Below are positions 34,282 through 43,131 of a stretch of 64,000 bases of DNA, piece after piece. The translations under genes and the position numbers were made by a program. How positions within the stretch are numbered: the stretch's first letter is position 1; each line of letters starts with the position of its first letter. This DNA is from Luteibacter sp. OK325 (lineage in GTDB: Bacteria; Pseudomonadota; Gammaproteobacteria; Xanthomonadales; Rhodanobacteraceae). The notes under the pieces were generated by a model. The model was not told the origin of the DNA, made no database searches, and saw nothing but the letters and a program-made list of their open reading frames with translations. The stretch lies in contig NZ_QAOX01000001.1 in assembly GCF_003050935.1 (NCBI RefSeq), positions 372,001 to 436,000 on the forward strand, in the 5' to 3' direction.

Positions 34282-34739
34282 GCAGGATCCCGAGACGTCG
34301 AATCGGCGAGGCGGCGAATCACCGCGGCGGCGACGAGCAGGTCGCGTTGCTCGTCGTCGGTCAGGGTGGCGACGGCACCGGCCAGCCACGTCCGCTTCGC
34401 GGCACGGACACGGCGACGTGCCTCAACGCCGGCGGCCGTTAGTGCAAAGAGGAACTGACGCCCGTCGGTCGGATGAGGCCGGCGCTCGACGAGGCCCTCT
34501 TCCTCCAGGACGGACAAGGTCACACCCATGGACTGCGGCTTCACCAACTCGGCGCGGGCCATGTCGGCAATGGAACTGGGTCCACCCTCTTCCAGGCGGA
34601 TCAGCACGGCCATCTGCGACCAGCTCAGCTCCTGGTTGTTGGACTCGGCACGCAGGCGACGTACGAGCTGCCCGCAAGCGGCAAGAAGGTCGGAAGCGGC
34701 GGCGTCGACGCCGGGGAACACAGAGGATTGCTTGGCCAT
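34278..34739 (-). CDS. MarR-family transcriptional regulator
   Basis: A 153-aa MarR protein: ELSWSQMAVLIRLEEGGPSS, IADMARAELVKPQSMGVTLS recognition helix, and wing LVERRPHPTDGRQFLFAL. It probably represses its own operon with the MFS exporter and hydrolase, responding to an exported compound. Two AACTTNCAAG boxes lie directly upstream of its start. Confidence 0.93.
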   Translation of the reverse strand: MAKQSSVFPGVDAAASDLLAACGQLVRRLRAESNNQELSWSQMAVLIRLEEGGPSSIADMARAELVKPQSMGVTLSVLEEEGLVERRPHPTDGRQFLFALTAAGVEARRRVRAAKRTWLAGAVATLTDDEQRDLLVAAAVIRRLADSTSRDPA

Positions 34740-34765
34740 CCCTTTACGCTATGGCCGCACACCGT

Positions 34766-34790
34766 AACTTACAAGGCAAACTTGCAAGTT
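34766..34790. promoter_or_regulatory. Probable MarR operator (two AACTTNCAAG boxes)
   Basis: AACTTACAAG at 34766-34775 and AACTTGCAAGTT at 34779-34790, the second a perfect 12-bp palindrome. The repeats are spaced 13 nt apart and lie 27-51 nt upstream of the marR start, the position of MarR-type autoregulatory sites. The gap to the rightward SDR gene begins here too. Confidence 0.72.
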
Positions 34791-35035
34791 TTCCTTCGAA
34801 CGTTCCTACGACACCCGAAGGCCCAGCAGGGAGCTGACTATTTTCGTGCGCGTAGTTCCGGCATGGCCTCACCGTAGGCTTTCTGGAAGCCTGTCCGACG
34901 AGGAAAATTGTCGATTCGACAACACTGAAATGCAAACCGACCTGATTGTCGGCGGCACCCGCTCGACCCATCTTGAACGCCATCCAGCCGTTCATTTCTC
35001 TCTTCTACGTCTCACGACCCAACTCGGAGAACATC

Positions 35036-35743
35036 ATGGGTGCATTACAGAAAGTTGTCGTTGTTACCGGTGCATCGCAGGGCATCGGCGCTGAAATCGT
35101 CAAGGCCTTTCGCAAGCTCGACTACCGCGTCGTCGCGACCTCGCGCTCGATCACACCGTCCGCGGACCCGAACATCCTGACGGTCGCTGGCGACATCGGT
35201 GACCCGGCCACCGCGCAGCGCGTTATCTCGGAAGCCGTCGCGCATTTTGGGCGCGTCGATACCCTGGTGAACAATGCTGGCATCTACATCGGCAAGCCTT
35301 TCACCGAGAACACGCTCGAAGACTACAACTCAGTCATGAACGTCAATATGGCGGGCTTCTTTCATATCACCAAGCTCGCCGTCGCAGAGATGGAGAAGCA
35401 TGCGAGTGGCCACGTCGTGACCGTTACCGCCAGCATTGAGAACGGCATCAGCGGTGCGAGCATGGCGCTGGCGGCGCTGACCAAAGGTGGATTGAACGCT
35501 GCCACGCGCGCACTGGCGATCGAATACGCCGGAAAAGGCATCCGCGTGAATGCCGTCGCACCGGGCGTCACCAAGACACCCATGCATGCCGAGGAATACC
35601 ACGAGATGCTCGGCGGCTTCCATCCGCTGGGTCGCATGGGTGAGGCAAGCGAGGTCGCCGATGCCATCGTGTTCCTGGACTCGGCCGGATTCGTCACTGG
35701 CGAGATCCTGCACGTCGACGGCGGACAGAGCGCCGGCCGATGA
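35036..35743 (+). CDS. Short-chain dehydrogenase-like protein lacking the catalytic Tyr
   Basis: A 235-aa Rossmann-fold SDR. Cofactor motif GASQGIG and the structural NNAG are present. The active-site region reads ITASIEN-like VTASIENGIS, then MALAALTKGG: the Lys is kept but the residue four before it, normally Tyr, is Ala. So it may be a diverged or non-reductive member. Start at MGALQKVVVV with CGGAGA upstream. Followed 62 nt later by an MFS gene, probably one operon. Confidence 0.83.
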   Translation: MGALQKVVVVTGASQGIGAEIVKAFRKLDYRVVATSRSITPSADPNILTVAGDIGDPATAQRVISEAVAHFGRVDTLVNNAGIYIGKPFTENTLEDYNSVMNVNMAGFFHITKLAVAEMEKHASGHVVTVTASIENGISGASMALAALTKGGLNAATRALAIEYAGKGIRVNAVAPGVTKTPMHAEEYHEMLGGFHPLGRMGEASEVADAIVFLDSAGFVTGEILHVDGGQSAGR

Positions 35744-35805
35744 AAAACGCCTGTGAAGCCCTTCGCCTGAATGGCGACGGGCTTCCACGCTTCCGGTGAA
35801 ACATC

Positions 35806-37209
35806 ATGTACATCTCATCAGACCCTGCAACACCGCGGGCCTCGCTGGCTGTCCTGCTTGCCACCAGCTTCGCTTTCGTCATCGTCCAGCTGGACGTCAC
35901 CATCGTCAACGTCGCGCTACCGCGCGTAGGTGCGGAGTTGGGCGCCCCGGTAAGCACGCTGGAGTGGGTCATCGACGCCTATACGGTGGGCTTCGCCGCC
36001 TTTCTGCTCTCGGCAGGCGTGATTGGCGACAAGTTCGGCTCCAAAAGGGCGTTCATGAGCGGCTTTTCGCTGTTCGCGCTCGCCTCCATCGCCTGCGCAG
36101 CAGCCCCTTCGGCGATGGCGCTCAACATAGCGCGGGCGGTACAAGGCGTGGGTGCGGCGTTGCTCGTGCCCAGTTCACTGGCCATTCTCAACGCCACCTA
36201 CGCACATGATAAGAACCTCCTGGCCAAAGCGGTCGGGTGGTGGACTGCAGCCGGTGGTATCTCCATCGCGGCCGGCCCGGTGATCGGCGGCATGCTGTTG
36301 TCGCTCGCCGGTTGGCGCAGCATCTTCTGGGTCAACGTGCCGATCTGCGTGCTCGGCTTCGCACTGACGTACTACGTTGTGCCACCCATGGTGCGCACGG
36401 CACGGCCGCGCCACTTCGACATTCCGGGCCAGTTACTGTCCGTGCTCGCGCTGATCGGTTTCGTCGCTGCGGTGATCGAGGTGCACGCACTGGGCTTTTC
36501 CAGCCCGGCGGTTCGGGGCGGATTTGCTCTTGCGCTCGTCGCCGGCACCGCCTTCCTGATCGTCGAAGGCCGCGTTCGGGCGCCGATGCTGCCGCTGACC
36601 CTGTTCCGCAGCATGCGCTTTTCGGGTGCCGTGATGTTCGGCGTATTGGCCAACTTCACCTATTACGGCGTGATCTTCATACTCAGCTTCTACCTGCAGA
36701 TCGTGCGCGGCTTTAGCGTAGTCGAGACCGGACTGATCTTCCTGCCCCTCACCGGCACGGCTTTCTTCTCGAACATCGCCGTCGGCCGCCTGTCGGCGCG
36801 CTTTGGCTTGCGCGCGCTCATGGTGGGCGGCGGCCTGGTTGGCTGCTCCGGCTACACACTGCTCGGCCTGTTCGGCATCTCGGGTCATGCGACCTTCCTC
36901 GACATGCTACCGGGCCTGGCGCTGGTCCCGCTCGGCATGGGTTTTGCGGTGCCTGCCATGACGACGTCGATCCTTTCCGGTGTCGAACGCCAGCAGGCGG
37001 GTACGGCGTCGGCCGTGCTGAACACCGCTCGCCAAGTGGGCGGCGCGACTGGCGTGGCTATCTTTGGCGCCGTTGTGGCCAGCGGTGCCGGCGCATCTGT
37101 CATGAGTGGCGTGCGAGGCGCCATGCTCATGTCTGCCGCGCTCTTGCTGGTCGCCGTCGCCATCGCGCTCTGGAGTCGGGCTGGGACGGCGACACAGCCC
37201 GGTCAGTAG
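35806..37209 (+). CDS. DHA2-type MFS transporter
   Basis: A 467-aa, 14-segment MFS exporter. Family marks: FVIVQLDVTIVNVALPRVG, GDKFGSKRAFMSGFSLFALA (motif A) and AGPVIGGMLLSLAGWRSIFW (motif C). Second gene of an SDR-MFS pair; convergent with a LysR gene, 3 nt apart. A 27-nt stretch within motif A (36025-36051) recurs exactly at 47650-47676 in the RHS region. Confidence 0.9.
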   Translation: MYISSDPATPRASLAVLLATSFAFVIVQLDVTIVNVALPRVGAELGAPVSTLEWVIDAYTVGFAAFLLSAGVIGDKFGSKRAFMSGFSLFALASIACAAAPSAMALNIARAVQGVGAALLVPSSLAILNATYAHDKNLLAKAVGWWTAAGGISIAAGPVIGGMLLSLAGWRSIFWVNVPICVLGFALTYYVVPPMVRTARPRHFDIPGQLLSVLALIGFVAAVIEVHALGFSSPAVRGGFALALVAGTAFLIVEGRVRAPMLPLTLFRSMRFSGAVMFGVLANFTYYGVIFILSFYLQIVRGFSVVETGLIFLPLTGTAFFSNIAVGRLSARFGLRALMVGGGLVGCSGYTLLGLFGISGHATFLDMLPGLALVPLGMGFAVPAMTTSILSGVERQQAGTASAVLNTARQVGGATGVAIFGAVVASGAGASVMSGVRGAMLMSAALLLVAVAIALWSRAGTATQPGQ

Positions 37210-37212
37210 ATG

Positions 37213-38136
37213 TCACACGTTGTCCCAGTACGGAGGCGATCCAATCGCGTTGACGAGGAAAGCGGATACCTCGCGCACCCTTTGCGATCGAAGCCGGTTC
37301 TCCGGCGAGAGAATCTGAATGTAGAGCTCGTCGGCATACGCGGAGATATTCCAGTCCGGCAATAAGCTGATGAGCTTCCCCTGTTTAAAGCTCGCTGGAT
37401 CGAAGAGCCAGGTCGGAAAAAGCACGATGCCGCGGCCGGCCATGGCGGCGGCAATCAGCACCTCGGAGTTATTGCTACGCAGGGAGCCACTTACATCCAC
37501 CGGCTGGAAGGCATCCTTGGCCGAACGCCGAAAATTCCAACGCTGTGATTCCTGAGGACCCTTGAGCACGAGGCAATTGTGTTGCAACAGATCGTCCGGT
37601 ACCTGTGGCGCTCCACGCAACGCGAGGTATTCAGGACTCGCCGCGAGGACGTATCGATGCGTACTCACCACCTTCCCTATCAAGCCCGAATCCACCAGCC
37701 GCCCTACCCGAACGGTGATATCCGCTGCTTCCTGCACCGGGTCGATGAAGGTGTTCGTCAGAGTAAGCTCTACCAAAAGTTCGGGATATCGTTCCTGCAG
37801 TTTGTTGACGAGGTTGGCTATATGCAACCGGCCAAGCGTTATCGGCGCATTGATCCGTACCAATCCCCGGACGCCGCCGCCGTTATCGGCAAGCTGACCT
37901 GCTGCGTCATCGAGGAGTGCAATGGCCTCCCGCACCTGTAGGGCGTAACGCTCCCCCTGTTCGGTAAGCCGGACAGCACGTGTACTCCGGTAAAAGAGCT
38001 GTTGACCCAGTTCCTCTTCAAGGGAAGCGATCGCGCGAGACACCGACGACGCAGGGACTTCAAAGCGCCGGGCAGTCGCGAGAAAGCTACCCGTCGCTGA
38101 GACCATTAGAAAGTAACGTAAGGCCTGGACGTTCAT
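37213..38136 (-). CDS. LysR-family transcriptional regulator
   Basis: A 307-aa LysR protein: MNVQALRYFLMVSATGSFLA and SSVSRAIASLEEELGQQLFY form the HTH; the effector domain ends in VNAIGSPPYWDNV. Convergent with the MFS gene and divergent from the RidA-family gene (245 nt apart), which is a possible target. Confidence 0.93.
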   Translation of the reverse strand: MNVQALRYFLMVSATGSFLATARRFEVPASSVSRAIASLEEELGQQLFYRSTRAVRLTEQGERYALQVREAIALLDDAAGQLADNGGGVRGLVRINAPITLGRLHIANLVNKLQERYPELLVELTLTNTFIDPVQEAADITVRVGRLVDSGLIGKVVSTHRYVLAASPEYLALRGAPQVPDDLLQHNCLVLKGPQESQRWNFRRSAKDAFQPVDVSGSLRSNNSEVLIAAAMAGRGIVLFPTWLFDPASFKQGKLISLLPDWNISAYADELYIQILSPENRLRSQRVREVSAFLVNAIGSPPYWDNV

Positions 38137-38380
38137 GGTTGCCTTATGGCGCTATTGATCGATAGCCCTGCCTCGGCTTTAGAAAATATAACAGATCGCC
38201 TTGGTACGGCCTTTGCCCCCTCTCGCCTGTCAACGCGAGGGGATCACGCGTCTCACGCCCGGTGCCGCCACCACGGCAAGTCGCTCCAAGCCGAAAGCAA
38301 GGCCGCATTGGTATGCTCGGAAAAGGGCGACTCGAAGACCGTTCGTCGCGAGGTGCCTGCCACGAATAAAGCGGGATAAA

Positions 38381-38881
38381 ATGAAAATGAGCATCAACAC
38401 CGACCTGATGACTGCGGAACAAAGGCTCTCGGCGTCGGGCGTCGAACTCCCGCCCCCTCCCTCGCCGTTCGGCTCCTATGTAGAGGCCGTGCGTAGCAAT
38501 AGCCTTGTGTACTTCAGCGGCATGGTTCCCGTGTGGGGACATGAGCCGCGGGTTCGCGGTCGTATCGGTGCGGACCTGACGACGGAACAGGGTAAGGAAG
38601 CCGCAGAGCAGGCCATGCTTAGTGGCTTAGCCGCCGCTCGCGAATTCTTGGGATCGCTCGATCATGTCACCCGCGTCGTCAAACTGTGCGTTTACATGTT
38701 GGCTACCCCGGACTTCGTTGATCACCCAAAAGTGGCTGACGGAGCATCGGACCTTCTGCAGAGAATATTCGGCAAGGAGATGCTTCCGGTCCGACTGGTT
38801 GCCGGGCTCGCCAGTTCGCCTCTCGGTATGCCGGTTGTGGTTGAGTTTGTACTTGAAGCGCCTCAGCCCGGCGACTCTTAG
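38381..38881 (+). CDS. RidA (YjgF/YER057c/UK114) family protein
   Basis: A 166-aa RidA-fold protein: VYFSGMVPVWGHEP, EQAMLSGLAAAREFLGSLDH, VVKLCVYMLATPDFVDHPKV and the late VRLVAGLASSPLGMPVVVEF with the Arg typical for enamine/imine deaminase activity. A role in hydrolysing reactive imines is the usual function; members with an unusual C-terminus such as this may have other substrates. Start at 38381 or 38387. Possibly controlled by the divergent LysR gene. Confidence 0.88.
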   Translation: MKMSINTDLMTAEQRLSASGVELPPPPSPFGSYVEAVRSNSLVYFSGMVPVWGHEPRVRGRIGADLTTEQGKEAAEQAMLSGLAAAREFLGSLDHVTRVVKLCVYMLATPDFVDHPKVADGASDLLQRIFGKEMLPVRLVAGLASSPLGMPVVVEFVLEAPQPGDS

Positions 38882-39148
38882 CGAAACGAGGCGCGACACC
38901 ACGCCGTGTCGGCTGTAAGGGTCGTTTGCGTGGCCGATCTGAGGCCATTGCAACAAGTCGAATACACTGTCCGACAAATTATTTGCGAATTCGGCGTCAA
39001 ACTATCGGTCACTGGATACCGGCCCAGGAAACCCTGGAGACGTCAAGTACGGTGGTGCCCTGAGATTGCGTCACCGAAGTGTGGAATTCGACGGGTAGCT
39101 GCGGCAGCTTCAGGCCAAGCGTCATATGCAGGCCATCCATGCTTATCG
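38882..39148. other. Non-coding stretch at the left edge of the RHS region
   Basis: 267 nt with no credible gene on either strand. GC content falls compared with the flanking metabolic genes, which marks the border of the RHS toxin/immunity region that follows. Confidence 0.5.
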
Positions 39149-39388
39149 TCATTCGAAATAGACCTCGTCTACCTCAACCTCAAGCAGCTCGAATCCATCG
39201 GGGTGGTCGCGGAATCGCCCAAGCAGAACCGCTCTATCGATCGCGGCCTGAGCCTTCTCAGCCGTCGAATACCAGCCGATCCACTTTGTATCGAACACAT
39301 CGTCGAAGAGGAACCGCCGATGGCGAGCCCGACATCGCCATACTCCGGACCGAGAATCCGGAGAACTCAGCGGCGCCGCATCACTCAC
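39149..39388 (-). pseudogene. Truncated small immunity-like protein (DUF7336-like remnant)
   Basis: The frame gives 79 aa. Its C-terminal part (WIGWYSTAEKAQAAIDRA, GRFRDHPDGFELLEVEVDEV) resembles a family of small RHS-associated proteins with the pattern IG-x-YSS-x-EKA and GFRDHPDGF. The N-terminal third is not related; another frame of the same DNA reads ILGPEYGDVGLAIGG, alike to the end (IFDPEYGDVGLKLT) of the immunity protein at 44415-44795. So it is a fusion of two gene ends. Family naming is tentative. Confidence 0.5.
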
Positions 39389-39777
39389 GCGCCCATACGG
39401 TCGGCGGCTTCCACGAACTTGCCGAGCACTTCCTCATCAACGGTAAAGGGTGAAAGCAGGTTCGTTGCGACCTCACATTTCTCCGAATAGTCGAGCTTTT
39501 GCCAACGTGAAGAGTTTGCGGCCCGGTCCAGAGCAACGCGCCACTCTCTGCGATCCTCATCTATTGCGAGCCATTTGTCCCAGCTGTCAGGACTAAGTCC
39601 TGCAGGCAAATTCGCCGAACGTATAGCTGCTACAACATTGCGATGGATATCGGCCAACCGCGGACTACCGGAGACGTAGGAGTCGTACGGAGTCGTGCAG
39701 TAACGTGATTCCATCAACCCCTTGTGCAGAGCAAGAAGGTCATCGATGTCCGAAAGGGTAATCGCCTTAGTGGTCAT
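39385..39777 (-). CDS. Probable immunity protein to the HYD1-like RHS toxin tip
   Basis: A 130-aa acidic soluble protein (MTTKAITLSDIDDLLALHKG; later SRWQKLDYSEKCEVATNLLS). The start lies inside the last codons of the toxin frame: the toxin stop TAA at 39769-39767 is overlapped by ATG at 39777, an 11-nt overlap typical of toxin-immunity pairs. A shortened second copy is fused into the gene at 43758-44306. No named family. The stop overlaps the following remnant by 4 nt. Confidence 0.75.
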   Translation of the reverse strand: MTTKAITLSDIDDLLALHKGLMESRYCTTPYDSYVSGSPRLADIHRNVVAAIRSANLPAGLSPDSWDKWLAIDEDRREWRVALDRAANSSRWQKLDYSEKCEVATNLLSPFTVDEEVLGKFVEAADRMGA

Positions 39778-40258
39778 TTTCTCTTACCGTGAGATCTGCT
39801 TGTCTACCATCTCCAATGGCGCCTTGATGGACCAATTCATTTGCCTGAGTATCTGGTCTGAACCCGGCTCCCGTCTTCATCTCGACTTCGACGACGTGCT
39901 AGCCCTTCGATCCACCTTGACCCATGAACAGGGCATTATTCGCGTCTTTCGCCGCAATTTTATCAGTAGTGAGAAAGACCCGTCCGGCCGCATCAGGCTT
40001 GATTACTCCGGATGCCTGGATCTCAGCAGCTCCTGCTGCATCTGTATAGTGGAGCAGGGTTCCCGAGCTTTGGACGACGTCCTCGGCTACCTCAGCAACA
40101 CCGTTCGCTGCATTGCCCGCTTCCTCACCTTTTCCCAGGGTTGCGATGCTTACGGCAGCCATGGCCATGTTGCCAGCACCTGCGCTTGCACCCTTGTCAG
40201 CCACCTGACTGACTGACTCGGCCCCAGGTATTTCCAAGCGACTCCGGCGAATGCCCAC
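39767..40258 (-). pseudogene. RHS toxin tip (HYD1-like ADP-ribosyltransferase) with in-frame amber stop
   Basis: The frame has no RHS core. It starts with a linker rich in Ala and Gly, then LLHYTDAAGAAEIQASGVIK, AGRVFLTTDKIAAK and LFMGQGGSKG, followed by TAG at 39901-39899. The same frame continues beyond the stop without further interruption: HVVEVEMKTGAGFRPDTQAN to TVRENDH and TAA at 39767. The HYT start, FLT strand and VVEVEM strand match HYD1-signature ADP-ribosyltransferase toxins. A single point change thus appears to have silenced the toxin while the immunity gene remains intact. Confidence 0.75.
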
Positions 40259-40384
40259 CCCGGCGATCCGTTCGTCGGATGGCGGAACAAGACCTGGTGA
40301 TGCTCGACATCGCGAACGTAACGGCTCGCGAGAAATTCAGATCGCACACATGAGCGCAACGTCGATCACTTGCGGCGCTGGAAT

Positions 40385-41404
40385 TTACATCCCTGAGCGG
40401 TGCGGACCGTCCGATGCACGTACGATCAGCTGCGGGAGCCAAACTTCCTGGAGTTCGCGGGAGGACTTGCCTGACAGTCGTTCGAGTAGCATTTCGGCCA
40501 TGCGTTTGCCTGCATGCTGTGTATCGGCTGAGAACGTCGTAAGCGCTGGCTGTACATAGCTGCCGAAGGGATGGTTGTCCGCGCCGATGACGCCGACATC
40601 CAGACCCGGCGTCCTGCCCGTTTCCGCGATGGCGCGCATGGCGCCCATCGCGATGAAGTCGTGGCCACACACGATGGCCGTCGGCGGATCGGGAAGCTCG
40701 AGCAAGCGGCGGGCGGCGCGGGCACCGTCTTCTTCTGCCATGGCTGCCTCGACGCAGAGCGTTTCGTCGTAGGCGATGCCGGCGGCGTGTAACGCTTCCT
40801 TATATCCCTCATGTTCGAAGTGGCTGAGCATCAGATACTCGGGCGTATGGATGAGCGCGATCCGGCGGTGCCCGAGGGTGATGAAGCGCGCGCAACCTGC
40901 ACGTCCCACGACGAAGCGGTCGATATCGACATAGGGATAGTCGTCCGAGGTCTGGCTTCTGCCGAAGGTGACGAAGGGGACGTCGTGTTCCAGCAGGTAT
41001 GCGATCCGCTCATCGTGCCGCCGCGTGCGCCCGAACAGAAGCCCGTCGATACGCTGTTTACTGATAAGTCGCTTGAAGACGTCGAGTTCCGTTTCGACGC
41101 TCCGCGCCGACGCGATGATGACCTGGTAGCCGCCGGCGTCCATCGCATCGTTCACGCCGACCAGCATGTCCAGGAAAAAGGGGTGCGCGAACGACAGCTG
41201 GGGCGATGAAATGACGAAGGCCACGGTGTCGCTGGATTGCCGACGAAGGCGTCGGGCCGTGGGGTCCGGCGAGAAGCTGTGCTGTTCCGCTGCCTTCAGG
41301 ACCCGCTGGCGAGTTGCTGGGCTGACGTCTTCCCGGCCGTTGAGCGCCTTCGAGACCGTGCTCACGGATAACCCGAGGGTGGCGGCAAATTCCTGAATAT
41401 TCAT
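40385..41404 (-). CDS. LacI-family transcriptional regulator
   Basis: A 339-aa LacI protein: HTH IQEFAATLGLSVSTVSKALN with hinge ARRLRRQSSDTVAFV, then a periplasmic-binding-like sensor domain (TAIVCGHDFIAMGAMRAI, GVIGADNHPFGSYVQPALTT). Its likely targets are the divergent aldehyde dehydrogenase and GFA genes, as two operator-like palindromes lie between. The sugar or aldehyde effector is not evident. Confidence 0.93.
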   Translation of the reverse strand: MNIQEFAATLGLSVSTVSKALNGREDVSPATRQRVLKAAEQHSFSPDPTARRLRRQSSDTVAFVISSPQLSFAHPFFLDMLVGVNDAMDAGGYQVIIASARSVETELDVFKRLISKQRIDGLLFGRTRRHDERIAYLLEHDVPFVTFGRSQTSDDYPYVDIDRFVVGRAGCARFITLGHRRIALIHTPEYLMLSHFEHEGYKEALHAAGIAYDETLCVEAAMAEEDGARAARRLLELPDPPTAIVCGHDFIAMGAMRAIAETGRTPGLDVGVIGADNHPFGSYVQPALTTFSADTQHAGKRMAEMLLERLSGKSSRELQEVWLPQLIVRASDGPHRSGM

Positions 41405-41497
41405 TCCGGTTCTTTAGTCCGTGGAGAGCGTCGAAAACGATTGCGGCGGCAAGTATCCCCTAGCGCTGGAAGACATTCTAAGGGTGCTTCTGATGAT

Positions 41498-41516
41498 ACC
41501 GAAAGCGATATCGATC
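41498..41516. promoter_or_regulatory. Imperfect LacI-type operator
   Basis: ACCGAAAGCGATATCGATC matches the perfect site at 41563-41582 at all but three positions (ACCGAAA, CGAT, TCG, TC in register). It lies about 95 nt upstream of the lacI start and may allow looping between two operators. Confidence 0.6.
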
Positions 41517-41562
41517 AATTCGTGATCAGCCCTTGAATCTTAGCCATACACCTAGATATATT

Positions 41563-41582
41563 GACCGAAATCGATTTCGGTC
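41563..41582. promoter_or_regulatory. Perfect 20-bp LacI-type operator
   Basis: GACCGAAATCGATTTCGGTC, a perfect inverted repeat with the CG-centred core of LacI/GalR sites. Located between lacI (start 41404) and the dehydrogenase (start 41757). The rest of the 352-nt gap (41405-41756) shows no gene. Confidence 0.82.
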
Positions 41583-41756
41583 CATCCTTCAGAGGCCACG
41601 ATGAAGACCATGTCTGTTGTTCAGGTTTCCAGGACTGGCGGCCCGGCACGGCGGCGGCCTGTGACCGGATGAAGAGTGGTGGTGCCCGCTTCCGCGGTGT
41701 CCTGAGGCCCGGTGGATAAACGATTCGCTTCAACTTTCAAGACTGAGGAGAAAACC

Positions 41757-43130
41757 ATGAGCTTTCGTACGACCAATCCAACCACAGGTGAATTCGTCAA
41801 GGATTTCCCGTTCCAGACCAATGAAGAGATCTTCGCCGCCCTGACCACTGCCGATAAGCGCTATCGCGAGGACTGGCGGCATCGTCCCGTGGCCGAACGC
41901 GCCAGGGTGTTGAGCCGTGCCGCGAAGATACTGCGCGAGAAACGCGACGAGTACCAGAAGCTCCTCACGCTCGAGATGGGCAAGGTAACTCGCTTCGGTT
42001 ATTTCGAAGTCGACCTGACAGCGGACATCCTCGATTACTACGCCAATAACGCCGAGAAATTCCTGGCCGCACAGGCGTTGCCCGATGTGCCGGGCGCGAC
42101 CGTGGTCGCTGAACCCATCGGCGTCATCCTCGCCATCGAACCGTGGAACTTCCCCTACTACCAACTGGTCCGCGTCGCCGCACCGCAGATCGTTGCCGGC
42201 AACGTCGTGATGCTGAAGCAAGCCGAGAACGTACCGCAGTGCGCGCTCGCCTTTGCCAGCTTGTTCGAAGAGGCGGGTGCACCGGAAGGCGTCTACACCA
42301 ACCTCTTTTGCAGCGTGGAACAGATCGGTGGCCTGATCGACGATTTCCGCGTGCGTGGCGTGACGCTGACCGGCAGCGAACGGGCAGGTACGTCCGTCGG
42401 CGAGCGCGCCGGCCGCAACCTCAAGAAGGCGATCCTCGAGCTCGGCAGCAGTGACCCGGCGCTGATCCTGGAAGGCGCGCCGCTCGAGCACGCCATCGAG
42501 CAGGTCGTCATGGGCCGTACGTACAACTCGGGCCAGGGCTGCGTGAACATCAAGCGTGTCATCGTCGTCGGCAAGGCGCGTGGCGCCACGATGCTGGCTG
42601 CCCTGAACGAGCGCTTCGCCGCCATCAAGGTAGGCGATCCTACCGATCCGGATACCGTGCTCGGCCCCATCGTCAGCGAGCGCGCGCTGGAAGGTCTACT
42701 CAAGCAGATCGACGACGCCAGGGCGGCCGGCGCGCGCGTGGTCCAGGGCGGTTCGAGGGTCAACCGGCCGGGATTTTTCCTCGAGCCAACGATCATCACG
42801 GATATTTCTCCCGAGAACCCACTCTTCCAGCAAGAAGCGTTCGGCCCCGTGCTGTCGTTCTATGTCGTCGATACCGAGGAAGAGGCCATCGAGCTGGCCA
42901 ACGCCACGAAATTCGGCCTGAGCGGCTACGTCTTCGACGCCGATATCAAGCATGCCAAGGAGGTGGCTGCGCGTATCGAATCCGGCATGGTCTACATCAA
43001 CACCTGCTTCATCGACGCTCCGGAGACGCCGTTTGGTGGCGTCAAGAATTCCGGGTTCGGCCGTGAACTGTCGGAGCTCGGCATCGGCGAGTTCATCAAC
43101 CGCAAGCTAATCAAGGTTACAGAGGTCTAA
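41757..43130 (+). CDS. NAD(P)-dependent aldehyde dehydrogenase (succinate-semialdehyde type)
   Basis: A 457-aa aldehyde dehydrogenase. NAD site region IEPWNFPYYQLVR and LTGSERAG, catalytic Glu in KKAILELGSSDPALI, catalytic Cys in NSGQGCVNIKR, and late EAFGPVLSFY and NSGFGRELSELG. It resembles the Sad/GabD-like branch, but the physiological aldehyde is unknown. GAGGAG precedes the ATG. It is followed 1 nt later by the GFA gene and regulated probably by the divergent LacI protein. Confidence 0.9.
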   Translation: MSFRTTNPTTGEFVKDFPFQTNEEIFAALTTADKRYREDWRHRPVAERARVLSRAAKILREKRDEYQKLLTLEMGKVTRFGYFEVDLTADILDYYANNAEKFLAAQALPDVPGATVVAEPIGVILAIEPWNFPYYQLVRVAAPQIVAGNVVMLKQAENVPQCALAFASLFEEAGAPEGVYTNLFCSVEQIGGLIDDFRVRGVTLTGSERAGTSVGERAGRNLKKAILELGSSDPALILEGAPLEHAIEQVVMGRTYNSGQGCVNIKRVIVVGKARGATMLAALNERFAAIKVGDPTDPDTVLGPIVSERALEGLLKQIDDARAAGARVVQGGSRVNRPGFFLEPTIITDISPENPLFQQEAFGPVLSFYVVDTEEEAIELANATKFGLSGYVFDADIKHAKEVAARIESGMVYINTCFIDAPETPFGGVKNSGFGRELSELGIGEFINRKLIKVTEV

Positions 43131-43131
43131 C

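Noticed and set aside
39899-39901. TAG as a recoding site (pyrrolysine or suppression)
   Set aside because: No pyl genes or recoding element are seen; a plain nonsense mutation is simpler.
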